A stretch of 64,000 nt of DNA, taken from positions 434,001 to 498,000 of the forward strand of contig QANY01002498.1 of assembly GCA_003255025.1 (NCBI GenBank), written 5' to 3'. The stretch's first letter is position 1, and the number at the start of each line of letters is the position of its first letter. The stretch is from Datisca glomerata (taxonomy: Eukaryota; Streptophyta; Magnoliopsida; Cucurbitales; Datiscaceae). Shown here in pieces: positions 32,702-43,586 of the stretch. The position numbers were made by a program, and so were the translations under genes. The notes below the pieces were generated by a model. That model was not told the origin of the DNA, did no database searches, and saw nothing but the letters and a program-made list of their open reading frames with translations.

Positions 32702-32856
32702 CCCCTTCATTCTATGCTGACTCTGACCTGGGGCTGGCTTTTTGGGAAGCCCGATCCCACCGCGCTCACGGCTCGGCTGGCCTACCAGCGGTAGTGGGAA
32801 TTCTCCCGTTCCCTGGTCAAAGACTTGGTTGGATGCGGGATCTACTCCACGAGGAG
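32702..32856 (+). repeat. repeat R12, copy a (direct, with 51011-51165)
   Basis: About 155 bp is shared with 51011-51165. Nearly all differences in the 32730-32800 part are transitions. Copy b borders the Rep-like frame. Confidence 0.85.
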
Positions 32857-33881
32857 TCGTAATCCGTCCGTTGATGAGAGGCCATCCCCTCCTTCCGCAG
32901 ACACCTCCCTACCACCATATATGAAATATGCCTTGTCTGATTTTTAATCCTCCCTCCTCCCTTCAACAGATCCGGAAGGTCAGATCCGGTAGGAAGAGAT
33001 CAATTATCAGATGTTGTAAAAGGATTGCCTAGCTAGCGCATATCGAAGAGTTGGAGACTGAGTTCCTACCACTATAGAAAAAAGTCGTTGATGGATCAAT
33101 TTCTGTAGGTGGGTCTCAACTCGGATCGAGACATTCGGATTTGCCGATGAAGAGTACTGCCTTAGTGGGGTACGGGTTGTAGGGGAAGAACCAACCTTTT
33201 TGGGTATACCTATTTGTTTGTAAAAGGTGGTTTAAGGATATGGTTAAGAAAGCTAGTTGGCTCAAAACAGCTTTCTATGTTAAATGATGTAGTGTGTCCC
33301 TTATGCGCGCCTATGGAGGATGTTGAGATCGACACGAATCCTTACCGCATCTGATATCCCTAGCAAGGCTCGAGAGACCTCGAGTGATACCAAACTTCCA
33401 TAGAAGACTAATTCGTCGTCATGACGTTCGGGTAGACAGATTAGTGAATTGACTTTTCAAAACCCAGCAAGAACACGTATTCGCTCACGAGCAAGAAGAC
33501 GGATACGACAAGGCTAGCGTGCAAGGGCCTTGACAGGGTGAGAGTAGTTGGGTAGAAATAAGCGTCTCCTTGCTTATGCGCTCATGAGGAGGTTGCCTTG
33601 CTTTCGCGTGAATATTAAGGACCTATAGCCGGCAGAATTAGCGTATGTTAAGAAGGATTTATATAAGGTGGGGGCGTGCGTGAGCATCCCTCTCCTTCTA
33701 CTGCTGTGAGTGCTTACTATCTTCCGAATGTTGCTGCCCTTCTGCTGCCGCGTATGGTGCTGATAGGCCATCATATGTGTGTGGTGCGGCTCTAGTCTGG
33801 GAACTGATGCCGGCTTAGTCAGTCTGAAGCTGCCCTCAGCTCTTGTTTAGGTGTGATGAACTACCTGGACATTCTTTGCGA
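32857..33881. other. no recognised gene
   Basis: Nothing recognised. Confidence 0.5.
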
Positions 33882-34077
<196 letters not shown>

Positions 34078-34365
34078 TAATCAAAATTATAGAGCTACGA
34101 CACAATCAAACCCGAACGAACAAAATGTTGAATGAAATCGTACCAGGGTATTCTGACTTCTTTTTTTACTTGCTATTTTCTTTTCCTATTATTTCATCAA
34201 TTAAGAGAAGAAAAGAGAATAGTAAAATAATAGGAATTCTCTTATCCCATTCGAAAGGATATCATCTCAAAATTTTTAATGACTTTTTATGTCTCTAGCA
34301 TGACCACTTGGTGAAATGTGGAGGGAAGGGGGTAAATGGCTGATACTTCTAGAAGGGTTCCTTAT

Positions 34366-34412
34366 GCCATTTTGGGCTTTGCTCTAACCAAAGCTATTGC
34401 ATCCTTTTCCCC
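34366..34412 (+). pseudogene. atp9: atp9 fragment inside a chimeric frame
   Basis: Codons for YAILGFALTKAIASF match the conserved proton-binding helix of ATP synthase subunit c (usual YAILGFALTEAIALF). The essential Glu is Lys here (GAA to AAA). The surrounding 89-aa frame (34336-34605) is otherwise unrelated to atp9 and runs antiphase into rpl5. Chimeric frames with atp pieces are a known class of plant mitochondrial recombinants, but nothing here shows activity. Confidence 0.8.
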
Positions 34413-34544
34413 CTTCTTCAAAAGTAAGCCACTTTTTGATCTCATTCGTATTGTGATCTGGTTGAAGTTTCATTCTTACAACTATCTTTTTGAAGCAGAT
34501 AGTTCACAGTACTCATTCTATAGATACTGTAAAAAAGCCAACTC

Positions 34545-34807
34545 GTGTTTTCACTCTATTTTCATTACGAAGATGTATCACGTCAGGATCCGTTGCTCAA
34601 ACTGAATCACGCCAATGTTATGGAAGTTCATGGATTGTGTGAAATAAGAGTAGTACAAAAGGCACCCTATGATTTCATAATAAAAAAAGGAAAATTGGCT
34701 ATGGAGATTCCGCGCGGTCAGAAATTCATACAGACACAAAGGGGTTCGATAGGAAAGTCGTTTCGATCCAATCCATTCTTGGGGTCAAATAAAGACAAAG
34801 GATATGT
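34545..34807 (+). pseudogene. rpl5: rpl5 5' part, fused to rps7 (ribosomal protein L5)
   Basis: L5 binds 5S rRNA in the large subunit. From GTG 34545, where the family has [78 protein letters not shown] and SNKDKGYV. About 88 codons of a protein of about 185 remain. At 34807-34811 it passes directly into the second half of rps7, in a different frame. The usual downstream partner rps14 is instead at 61351-61655. Confidence 0.92.
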
Positions 34808-34810
34808 CTG

Positions 34811-35083
34811 CCCATATGCGAAGTGGAAAAAGTAGAAGTAGCAGGTACTCTTTATGATGTCCCTGGGATTGTAGCCAGGGATGGTCAACAAACCTTAGTT
34901 ATTCGTTAGATCCTTGAAGTAGCTTTCAAATGACGTATAACCTACAGGATAAGCTTAGAGAAATGTTCATTTGCTGAGATACTAGATGCTTACCGAAGGA
35001 GGGGAATTGCACGTAAGAAAAGGGAGAATCTTCATAAACTGGCTTCCACCAATCGAATTTTCGCGCATTTCAGATGGTGGTAA
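34811..35083 (+). pseudogene. rps7: rps7 3' part (ribosomal protein S7)
   Basis: S7 is a small-subunit head protein. One frame from 34811 gives [31 protein letters not shown], then TAG (34907-34909) for Trp, ILEVAFK, TGA (34931-34933) for Arg, then [35 protein letters not shown] and FAHFRWW, ending at TAA 35081-35083. The true C-terminus is present. The first about 60 residues are missing, replaced by rpl5. Both stops are single C/T or G/A transitions. Confidence 0.93.
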
Positions 35084-36015
35084 AGTAAGACCACATAAAG
35101 AGCTCTTCCTCATTCAGTCAGATTATTCAGTAAGATATAGTTTGACCCTTTTTCTTTTTGTTTGAATCTTCATATAGAAAGTCAGTCTTCCTCATACTCC
35201 TCCCTTCATTCATTGAGTTGGAGGAATCCATAGGAGTCCCGCCCGTTATGCATTGCATGAAAGAACCTTTCTTTGTATGACTTCTCTTTTGCCTCAGGTG
35301 AATACGAAAGGGAGATCAATAAAAAAAGAGGCCACGAATGAAGAAGTAGTGGGCCTTTCACCCTCTTTCTAGTGACTCGGGGAGCTGATCTGATAAATGC
35401 ACTTCATACCTTCGCTTCATCATCAAAGCCTCTTCGTTAGTCCAAACTCTCTTAATCAGTCAAGCAAGCAATTTGAATAGGGTATTATGAACATGCCCTT
35501 ACCTTAGCCTTACCCCTTCAATTGATTGTTCTAAAGTCGAAGTCATTTCATTAAGTCGAAGGAATTTATCCGCTCCCTAGCCTCTGATCAATTTCCTACC
35601 TTGGCCGTAAAGAGGATCTTTCTTACGCTAAGCGCACTACTCCCAAGCAAGGTTAGAAGAACCTTTGGGAATCCATCCCATGGTAAATCCGCCTTTATGA
35701 TCCTTGCCAAAGACAGGAGTTGAATACTCTCCTTTATTTAACCATGCCGCATATGTTTATAATCTCAGCTTGGCCCCGGTTTGAACTAATGAGATTGAGA
35801 GAGAGATGGGGAAGTAAGCGAAGCTGTTTAAGTAAGAGTTACCTAATTGATTGAATACCAGTCAATTTCCCACAAGAGCAATTTCATTTCCGCAACACAA
35901 TTTCATTGCCTTTGATGCAGCTCCTCTAACTGCTAACCAAGTCAAAATCAAAAAGAAAGAAGAGAAGAAAAGGAGAGGAGAACTTCATATTTTGGTAATT
36001 CTCTAGGGGTCATGT
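35084..36015. other. no recognised gene; contains repeat R22a
   Basis: 35306-35402 recurs directly at 56487-56582. atp4, which usually follows nad4L, was not found in the 900 bp downstream of nad4L on the minus strand. Confidence 0.5.
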
Positions 36016-36318
36016 TTAACCTTGAATGCTATTAATAGATTCTACAGCAATAGTCCCTTGGACTCGGAAAGTAATAATGAAAATGGCTAACCCAATAGCA
36101 GATTCCGCAGCTACCACCATTGGAACCAATGAAGCAAATGATTGACCCATCATATCATCCGAAGAAACGGAAAATACCAAAAAGTTCGAATTCACAGCTA
36201 ATAACATTGATTCAATTGGCATTGACATAATAGGAATATTTCGTCTATTAAGGAGGATTCCTCGAATACCTAAAATAGATATGATCATAGAAAATGTGAA
36301 ATATTTGATAGGATCCAC
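36016..36318 (-). CDS. nad4L: nad4L, full length (NADH dehydrogenase subunit 4L)
   Basis: This is the 100-residue, three-helix membrane subunit of complex I. The frame is complete: [82 protein letters not shown] and VESINSIQG, then stop. The first codon is GTG, where plant genes have ACG (edited to AUG) or ATG. Several Ser codons sit where editing gives Leu or Phe, so this is an unedited gene copy. Unusual residues (Met for Thr, Val for Ala, Gln for Arg, Ile for Val) are all explained by C-to-T or G-to-A changes. It is the only complete mitochondrial protein gene in the window. Confidence 0.93.
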   Translation of the reverse strand: MDPIKYFTFSMIISILGIRGILLNRRNIPIMSMPIESMLLAVNSNFLVFSVSSDDMMGQSFASLVPMVVAAESAIGLAIFIITFRVQGTIAVESINSIQG

Positions 36319-37160
36319 TTTGGGAACGTAGAATGTAAGAGAAATTCAAATGTTATAACTTGAAAGTCGATCTACCGATCCAAACATCTTTGTCCATCAG
36401 TAATAGAATTCACCTATCTCCCTAGGTCTTCCCCATCCTGCTCAGCCCCCACCAAAACAAGCTGGTATTTTATTTCTTGGTGGTTCGACTCTTATTCGTC
36501 ATCTTATCCTTTTGAATTTAGAATTATCGGTTTATCTCAGCTAGCTCTTCATAAAGGCTTAAAGAAAAAGTCAGTAATGAATCCTATCTTTCTTCTTGAC
36601 TTTAGTCGGTTGTAAAAGAAGGAAGCTCAGCTCATTAGACTTAAAAGAAAAAAGCAAGGCAGGCAAGCTAATTGCGACAACCAAGGCAGGCATGCTAGTC
36701 ATCAACAACACGACTACTCCCTCCACTCCACTTGAGACTCAAAAGTGGACCATGGTGAAGACAAGTCAAGTGTCTTATTTTATTGTGTCAGCACTTCATC
36801 TTCCTGAGGTGCTGCAGGGAGTACCCATGAAAGTCTCAGCTCGACAAACTCCGGATGTAAAGAAAACCATCCATAAGTCACCAACTAGGTCGGGTAAGAG
36901 CTCAATTCTGAAGAATAATGATAAATGAGAGAGCCCTACAGTCTCATCAAGGTTAGCCCACGATCCTACAGTGACTGAATCTTGTTCTATATTTATCCCC
37001 AACCCTTTCTTCTTCTATCTCTCTCTTTGATCCTCCTAGCACTTTTCCTACTCCTTTCATTATCGTTTCCACAACCATTCCCATTCCTCCCGTGTCGGCC
37101 CCAATTTTGTCGGGCCCAATATCATCAGATGTTACTTTTCCATTCATTCTAGTTTATTCA
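36319..37160. other. no recognised gene
   Basis: A 110-aa plus-strand frame (36596-36928), Lys/Ser/Thr-rich, is not recognised. Confidence 0.45.
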
Positions 37161-37306
37161 TAATTGACTCCTCTTCCTAAAGCAAGTGTTAATACATCCA
37201 CAAATGTGGATTAGAGTCACCCACAAACTTCAGAGTTTCACGAAACAAGTCCTTTTTACCCTGCTCAAAGGATGAAGAAGGCATGACCTCTGCCAACAGG
37301 ATCTGG
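37161..37306 (+). repeat. repeat R13, copy b (direct, with 45011-45156)
   Basis: About 145 bp is shared with 45011-45156. The central part is inverted at 2170-2237. Confidence 0.85.
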
Positions 37307-37783
37307 AATGCACGGGAAAGCCTTTTCTGGTAGACCTGGACATCTTTTATGGCGAGAAGGATACTAAGTCCAGGAAGCAGCTTACCGTCCACTCATCCCA
37401 AGAATCAAAATAAAGTCCTTTGAATTTAAAGAGAATGCGAAAAGCTAAAAAAGAGCTTTCTTTATCATAATAATTCATGAAGAGGTTAAGCTCAACATGA
37501 AACCAAAACTTTTGTGGTTTTATGTTGAAAACCCCAAGGAGAGAGAGTACTCTTTCATGTGGAATCATTTAAGTTTGAACTCCAGTTTAGTTTGGAATTA
37601 ATAAGGATGCCTATATGTACAAAATCCTAAATACAGGAAGAGCTTCGCTGATGTACTGACCAAACAAAGAAAGATTTTTTCCAGTATGTGCCAATATAAC
37701 TCTTCTTTCCTACTTTTCTTGTTCTACGCTCAGGATCTTTCCCTCCCTAGGTACTCCACAAATAAGAATGGAAATTCTTCTGT
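37307..37783. other. no recognised gene
   Basis: A short FADVLTKQ stretch near 37640-37672 (plus, FA/DVL/TKQ codons) recalls the end of copia RNase H. It is too short to call alone. Confidence 0.4.
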
Positions 37784-38098
37784 AAATCCCCATTCAAATC
37801 AGCATCCTCTACTTATTTATTTTTCTATTTCGTCTATAGGCTTGAAATAAGGTCTATTATCGAGGGTTCCTCTCTATATGAAAGCGTGCAAATATGCCTT
37901 CTTGGCTCAAAAAGAGGGAATATAAGAAAAGTGATCCCAGCTCGACTCGGATATCGAATAAAAGTGGATTTGTGTGTAACCAACTCCAGCTCCGGGAATC
38001 CATAGACGGATTTTGAAGAGTAAAATGTAATTAAATGAATCAATGCCGTCTATGCCAATGATAGAGTACGACATATGAGCTCAGAACCTTATGTGAGC
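37784..38098 (+). repeat. repeat R1, copy b
   Basis: Direct copy of 733-1047. Confidence 0.85.
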
Positions 38099-38314
38099 CT
38101 CCCCAACGGGGGTTCTTTTCACCCTTCCCTCACGCTACTACTTCGCTATCAGTCACCCAGGAGTCTTTAGCCTTGTAAGGTGGTCCTTACTGATTCACAC
38201 GGGATTCCACGTGCCCCATGCTACTCGGGTTAGAGCGTAAGCTAGTGATGCTTTTGGCTACTGGACTCTCACCATCTATGGTGCAACACTCCGCTACTTT
38301 GCCTAGCAGCACGA

Positions 38315-38418
38315 CGTTTCTTAATATTGTAACTTTTCCATGCTGTGTTTCAAGAACCTTTTCAATATGGTTTGGATTGCTAGGTCCCGTTCATAATTTT
38401 GCTATAAATGATACACAA
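38315..38418 (+). pseudogene. ccmFN: ccmFN fragment (cytochrome c maturation)
   Basis: Codons FLNIVTFPCCVSRTF, then [18 protein letters not shown], match the C-terminal region of ccmFN (usual LNIVTFPCCVSGTSSIRSG). It is followed within 10 bp by an antisense atp1 piece. The 185-aa frame 38218-38775 that spans both is therefore a chance fusion. Confidence 0.85.
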
Positions 38419-38424
38419 GAACAC

Positions 38425-38612
38425 AACAATGTCTCACTCTTAGAGGTGGCCCTTGAGTTCATTTGCTTTTGGTTTAATATGTTATTGATAGCAATAGCTA
38501 TTTTTCCAGTTTGTCGGTCCCCGATTATAAGTTCTCATTCGCCATGGTCTATAGGAACCAGGCTATCTACTACTTTTAAACCTATTTGCATAGACTCGTG
38601 CACAGACTCACA
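38425..38612 (-). pseudogene. atp1: atp1 fragment, copy 2 (ATP synthase alpha)
   Basis: The minus strand reads HESMQIGLKVVDSLVP, then [36 protein letters not shown]. This is the nucleotide-binding P-loop region of F1-alpha (usual [14 protein letters not shown]). The P-loop Thr is Ile and the following Asp is Asn. It overlaps copy 1 (39741-40226) for about 150 bp but is more diverged and starts earlier. Its 5' end enters the long inverted repeat at 38604. Confidence 0.9.
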
Positions 38613-39013
38613 CTCCTTGGCGGACTGGAACTTAGTTGGAAAACTCAAAAGCTCTGGCTCGAGCTATGCTATGGCCCTTTTCACAGCGGCATTTTCTTGC
38701 CCAGTTGCTTCTGATTTGACTGAATCTTTTGGCTATAGACCATACGGAACTACGGATGAACCAGAGCTCATATAAACACTAGCTGTTGAGACGGATGGAA
38801 CCTAGCCTTTATACATATTTATATAATTCAATAGGCGGATTTATGGGAGCTCTGGTTCATCCATAGTTCCGTATGGTCTATAGCCAAAAGATTTAGTCAA
38901 ATCAGAAGCAACTGGGCAAGCAAATGGCACTGCAAAAAGGGCCATAGCGTAGCTCGAGCCAGAGCTTTTGAGTTTTCCAACTAAGTTCCACTCCGCCAAG
39001 GAGTGTGAGTCTT
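38604..39013. repeat. long inverted repeat (hairpin), arms about 170 bp, spacer about 75 bp
   Basis: 38604-38771 and 38845-39013 are reverse complements apart from scattered differences. Either strand could fold into a long imperfect hairpin. Each arm carries the same open segment (LVGKLKSSGSSYAMALF, then CPVASDLT, SFGYRPYGT, DEPEL), which I do not recognise. The left arm overlaps the end of atp1 copy 2. The spacer 38772-38844 is AT-rich. Confidence 0.9.
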
Positions 39014-39740
39014 GAACGGAGTCATCAAAACCCGAACCATAAAGACGCAGCACCACCTACTGTTTCAACCATAGAGTCGACCAAAACAGAAGCCTTAGGC
39101 AAGATAGACAATGAAAGAAAGCACTGGACTTTTCTTTCTAAAATACAAGGAAGTAGGCATAGAAAATCTTTAGTAAAACAAATCCACGGGGGGTTCCTTT
39201 CAAAAGTAAGAATAGGTCGAGGAAGAGAAACTTTCCTTTTCAAGATAAGAGGTCAACTTAGAGCAAAGCAAGCTGACAAGCAACTGAGGCAAGAGCGTGA
39301 AACAGCTTTTCCCGAACTAAAAGGATCCAGCATTGGTAGGTAAGGGCGAGCACGTCTGGTCAAAGTCTATCTTGTCTTTACCACGAGTAATTTTTCTTGC
39401 CTAACAATGAATTTTAGTTTTTCTCATATCTGCGGGTTCTTCAATTTGCTTTCTCCCTCATAGAGGAAATAAGTAAGGTGGTATACTATATTTATCCGCT
39501 TATTGCAACTCCTTCTAATGACCTATGCATTCTGTTATCATTTCTAGTTGGACGACATTAATCCATTTTATTGAGGAAGAAACGCACTCTTTCCATTTGG
39601 ATGTCGCCCTTCACTTCTTTAGGGCTTAGAGCAGATTCAGTCTTCCTTCTTTCTTCTCGGCGCGTGAGAGAAAAAACGAGAGCATTAAGCCAATAAGCCG
39701 GTCCATCCCAAGGGCCAGCAGTCTCTGTGTCTGGTTTGAT
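39014..39740. other. no confident gene; basic frame at 39005-39343
   Basis: A 112-aa plus-strand frame is Lys/Arg-rich in its second half (LSKIQG, SLVKQIHGGFLSKVRIGRGRETF). This recalls an organelle ribosomal protein (rps1 is a candidate), but I cannot confirm it. Confidence 0.3.
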
Positions 39741-40226
39741 CGTTTAGCGGCTCTTTCTAAGAGACGGGAATGTAAATAGAAAACATCGCCTAGGAAAGCC
39801 TCACGGCCTGGTGGTCGACGTAACAATAATGACATTTGTCGATATGCCACTGCCTGCTTACTAAGATCATCATAGATTACTAATGCGTGCATTCCATTAT
39901 CGTGAAAATATTCCCCCATGGCACACCCAGAATATGGGGCCAGAAATTGCATAGGAGCAGGATCCGAAGTAGTGGCTGCTACAAGAATGGAATATTCCAA
40001 AGCATTCGCTTCTGAAAGAATTTGAACTAACTACCACAATTGAGCATTTATGTCCAATCGCTACATAGACACAATACAATGTCTCACTCTCAGAGGTGGC
40101 CCTTGAGTTCACTTGCTTTTGGTTTAATATGGTATCGATAGCAATAGCTGTTTTTCCAGTTTGTTGGTCCCCGATTATAAGTTCTCGTTGGCCACGGCCT
40201 ATAAGAACCAGTCTATCTACCACTTG
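39741..40226 (-). pseudogene. atp1: atp1 fragment, copy 1 (ATP synthase alpha)
   Basis: From about 40226: [46 protein letters not shown], then a 2-bp deletion near 40035 shifts frame. Then [85 protein letters not shown]. Homology ends at about 39741, before the C-terminal domain. The P-loop is intact in this copy. It covers roughly a third of the protein (residues about 160-320). It is flanked 5' by repeat R26b. Confidence 0.93.
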
Positions 40227-40252
40227 CTTTAGAAAGATTGCAGGGGTGCTCA

Positions 40253-40369
40253 CTTGCAGAAATGAATGGATTAAAAGCAGGCTGGGTTCTCTTTCCGGGC
40301 TGGGCGGGAGGTGAAGGCCATAAGAGAAGCCCTCCCGGTAAGGAAGAGAAGAAAAAGGTGTTGTCATCC
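40253..40369 (+). repeat. repeat R26, copy b
   Basis: Direct copy of 6391-6506. Confidence 0.8.
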
Positions 40370-40387
40370 ACTTTTGGCTTTCTATAA

Positions 40388-40511
40388 GCTGGGCTCAGGG
40401 ACTGCAATCATCCGCTTCCCCTGTAGTCGCCAGCTCGTTCTTGACAGATCCGATCAGGTTTTCATAATCTGGAGTAAAATGATTCAAACCTTTGCATGCC
40501 GGTACCAAAAA
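40388..40511 (+). repeat. repeat R25, copy b
   Basis: Direct copy of 29361-29486. It stops inside the trnQ anticodon loop. Confidence 0.85.
40469..40511 (-). pseudogene. trnQ: trnQ 3' fragment, anticodon UUG
   Basis: Holds the 3' part of tRNA-Gln (minus), from the anticodon loop through the T arm to ACTCCAG. The 5' acceptor and D arm are missing. The loop reads TTTTGGT, the normal UUG anticodon, unlike the complete copy at 29442-29513. One T-loop C is changed to T (TTTGAATC). Confidence 0.85.
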
Positions 40512-41074
40512 AGTGCTATTAGCGCACTTAGCCTTCTTATTTTTTTGGTTTTGAGTGAGCTAGGTGGTTCTTGGTGGGCTAGGTAGTTTTTCTTGGAGTA
40601 AGCTAAGTGCACTAATAGAGGAAAAATTAGGAATAAAAATGAGCAAAGCGCCCCATTGGTATGGGGCGCGAGAGAGTCTTTTTTCTTTCATTCCTTATTT
40701 TTCTTTTTGATTGTTAACTTGAGAGTCAAAAGTAGTGTTTTTGCCCTTTCTAGCCCCCGCTTCGGATTCCTCTTTCATTTTCTTTCAGCTGTGACTACTG
40801 GCATGTTTGAGCTTAATTGACCTGTCTTTCTTTCAGATCTCTCATCTGGTCAAGGGTACACATTCTTTTATTTAACAAATACATCACATGCCTAGAACGA
40901 GTTCAAAGAGGAGGGGGTCAGGGGGAGATTGGAAGATGAATCCGATCTTCACTCTCTCAAAGAAATATGAAGGCTATAAATATGAGACCCAGATTCGAAG
41001 ACTCTTCTTTCTTTTGAGATCTTATCACAGTTTTTTTGGCTAATGGCCTACTTGCCACAATTCATAGGCACACG
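40512..41074. other. no recognised gene
   Basis: AT- and T-rich. Nothing recognised. Confidence 0.5.
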
Positions 41075-41158
41075 TATGGAGGCAATATCATCTTCAAACT
41101 TGATATGATGAAGGCATACGATCGTCTGGAATGGGATTTCCTCTTTTAAGTCATGGGT
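41075..41158 (+). pseudogene. LINE reverse transcriptase fragment
   Basis: Codons GGNIIFKLDMMKAYDRLEWDFLF match motif A of plant L1-type reverse transcriptases (usual KiDmsKAYDrveWdFL). The catalytic Asp is present. A stop follows at once, then unrelated sequence. Confidence 0.8.
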
Positions 41159-42518
41159 CAGTTTGAAGGACGACCACGGTCCTGACCTTACCAGCATCGG
41201 AGGTTTACTAATCAATGAACCCCCGAAACCTACTTTCTTTTCTGACAAAATCAACCCCGGTCACGACATCTTCTTGATATTGATTGAGTTTTAGGGACTT
41301 TCGTTGACAGAATCCATCCATAAATCAGGCACCGCCAGATGTTGTAGATGAACTTACTAAAGAAGAAGTTGAGTATCTCATAGCTGACCGCACCATGGGC
41401 TAGCCCATACACCGACTACGCGAGTAGAATACTACTTAGCCAAGTAGAAGGGCCAACCTGAGGGAGAGGCAAGCTGGGAACGAGGTGAAACTTATCTGTT
41501 ACAATAACGAATCGTTGGTTTAACTGAATAACTAAATAAAATAGATAGACCTTTCTCTTCGTCTCAGGTCGACGGATCTTCTCCATTGAAAGATCCTCTA
41601 TATGGATAATAAACATTCCAGTTGACTGAGATTCATTCTAATTGTTTTGTTTCGAAGCAAACCATGGGGCGGGTCGTCCTATTCAGATATTCACGACCAA
41701 GAAGTATTGGATTCTCTTTCGGGTAGGCCTTGAAAGGAGAAGAAAGGCTGGAATGCCAACAGGCGTCTATTATTGAATTCACCCGACCTGATAGTACCCC
41801 TTTTTGGAACATCCCTAGACCCAAATACCTTTCCTATTCAAAATAAGAGGAATAACTTACCCCTTCTTAGGGGAAGAGTTCAATTGCTATAACTCTGCTT
41901 AATGGTCCAGTTGTTTAGCCCTACTAGCGGGAGCCAATAATGAATCGCAGTTGTTGGCAGTGCACAACATAAGTCTCTAGCCTACTGTATAGCCTACCAT
42001 CAGGGGCCCCGCAAACGAAACTCAGAGCTGCTCAACGCACCGGCACAACGATCAGGTCAAGCAAAACGCTCCAATAAAAGGGGCGTAGCGCACACATTAC
42101 TCCTTGATGAAAAAGAAAAAGCTGGGAGTTTTCAAGCTCTTCACATTGTGAAACTTGAATCCTTGAATTTCTTGATGACATTCAATTTTGTTCCGTCGGC
42201 AATCCTCGTTATCATCTCTCCTTGTCTTTCCGTTCCTATAGCTAGGCTATAAGAGAAAGAGATTTTAAATTAGATTGATTGAATTACATAAAAAGAGAGA
42301 AAATCCTTTGCGTATTAGGAACTGAAAACAGCCGCTGCGTACTACCCGGTGCTTGCAGGTTTGACTGGGGCCTTCTCTCCAACAACAGCTTCAATCAATA
42401 TGAAATCTGACTCCGAGGCTTCTTAGCCCGTAACTGACATGGATTGGTCTCTTCTACGCTAATTCATTGATTGACTACCTTTCTTTCAGACAAGAAGTGT
42501 TCCAGTTATTAGGCTAGA
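41159..42518. other. no recognised gene
   Basis: Frames at 41416-41616 and 41633-41824 (minus) are unrecognised. The stretch 42000-42060 has a basic reading that I cannot place. Confidence 0.45.
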
Positions 42519-42697
42519 AACTTGTGCTCAAATTGTATGAATTTGATAAACCGTTCAAGGTAGAAAGGGATGCCTTCGACCGGACTCCTTTGGCTGTTTT
42601 AATGCAAGAAGGTCATCCAGTGGCCTTCGAAAGCTGGAAACTTAATGAGATAGAACATGTGAATATAGTGCTGGAGAAAGTGCTAGACCCTTAAAAA
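42519..42697 (+). pseudogene. Ty3-gypsy RNase H fragment
   Basis: The frame LVLKLYEFDKPFKVERDAFD, then PLAVLMQEGHPVAFESWKLN, EIEHVN matches the start of gypsy RNase H (usual LPDF.KPF.v.tDAS...G.VL.Q.GHPiAf.S.KL). The first catalytic Asp is kept within RDAFD. About 55 codons. Confidence 0.85.
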
Positions 42698-43354
42698 AGG
42701 TGAGCGCCCCTGTGCGAGCCCGATTTTCTTAGTAAAGTCAAGCTTTGGCTCCGTAAAGACTAAAGAAATGGATCCAAAAAGGGGGGACTTCCACAATGGG
42801 CTATGCCACCCAAACCAACTGAGGGATGTCACATCTGTTCCATCGCAGGCTTAGTCTCTTCATAGTAGTATACTAGTAGAAGGCGTAGGTTATGACTTGA
42901 TCCAATAGAGTTAGAACACCTTCTTATCTAAAAGAAATGGTGCTCGATGAAACGATCTGGATTCCACACTATGTTGTGGGCTGGGGAGAAAGAACTTCAC
43001 TCACTTGAATAGCAACCTGAATTGGACCTCCTGCGAATTAAAGAAAGGAGGAGATAAAAAAAGATGTTAATTTATCAAAGGTCCAAGAGCTATTGTAGCA
43101 GGCATTGTAGAGCTAAGAAGGGGGCCAACAGAAGCCCCTTTTAAGAAAATTCCTGTGAGAAACTACAGGACATAGAAGTAGGCCTAAGGAGTACCTAAGG
43201 GCCGCGAGGAAGAAATAGCTCTTTACCGATGCTGACTTGGATCTCGGGTGACAGAATAAGGTGGCTAGAAGCTTGGCTCTAGCCAATAGGCTAGCAGTAA
43301 GCTTGGCTACAACGAATCGCTTACCAAGCGTGAAGGAAAGGGCCTTAGCCACTT
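42698..43354. other. probable intron remnant; contains repeat R19b
   Basis: 43198-43332 is the inverted copy of 31923-32071. Being just upstream of domain V, it is likely part of a former group II intron. The 88-aa minus-strand frame here is not recognised as a gene. Confidence 0.4.
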
Positions 43355-43388
43355 GAGCCGTATGTGGGTGAACTCGCACGTTCGGTTC
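43355..43388 (+). other. group II intron domain V-like hairpin
   Basis: GAGCCGTATGTGG...ACGTTCGGTTC is a canonical 34-nt domain V. The lower stem GAGCCG/CGGTTC, the AGC triad and a GTGA-type loop are all present. A domain VI-like stretch (GGCT/AGCC pairing) follows. No exon was recognised after it. Confidence 0.78.
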
Positions 43389-43549
43389 ATATGGGGGGAG
43401 GGCTAGTAGGAGCCATCATATCCCAATAGCGTATATTTGGAGCTCAGTATGAAATCCTATTTTCTTACAAGACCCGTTCGGATAAGAAAAAGATCAAGAG
43501 ATTGCTTCGAAGTAAGATCCTAGCGTTGACCCTTTCCTGAACCAGAATC

Positions 43550-43586
43550 GGGGGGGGGGGGGGGGGNGGGGGGGGGGGGGGGGGGG
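43550..43586 (+). repeat. poly-G tract with one N
   Basis: 37 positions, all G except N at 43567. Similar to the tract at 2895-2908. Confidence 0.9.

Noticed and set aside
38218..38775. 185-aa open frame, the longest in the window
   Set aside because: It is a chance run across a sense ccmFN piece, antisense atp1 and one arm of the inverted repeat.
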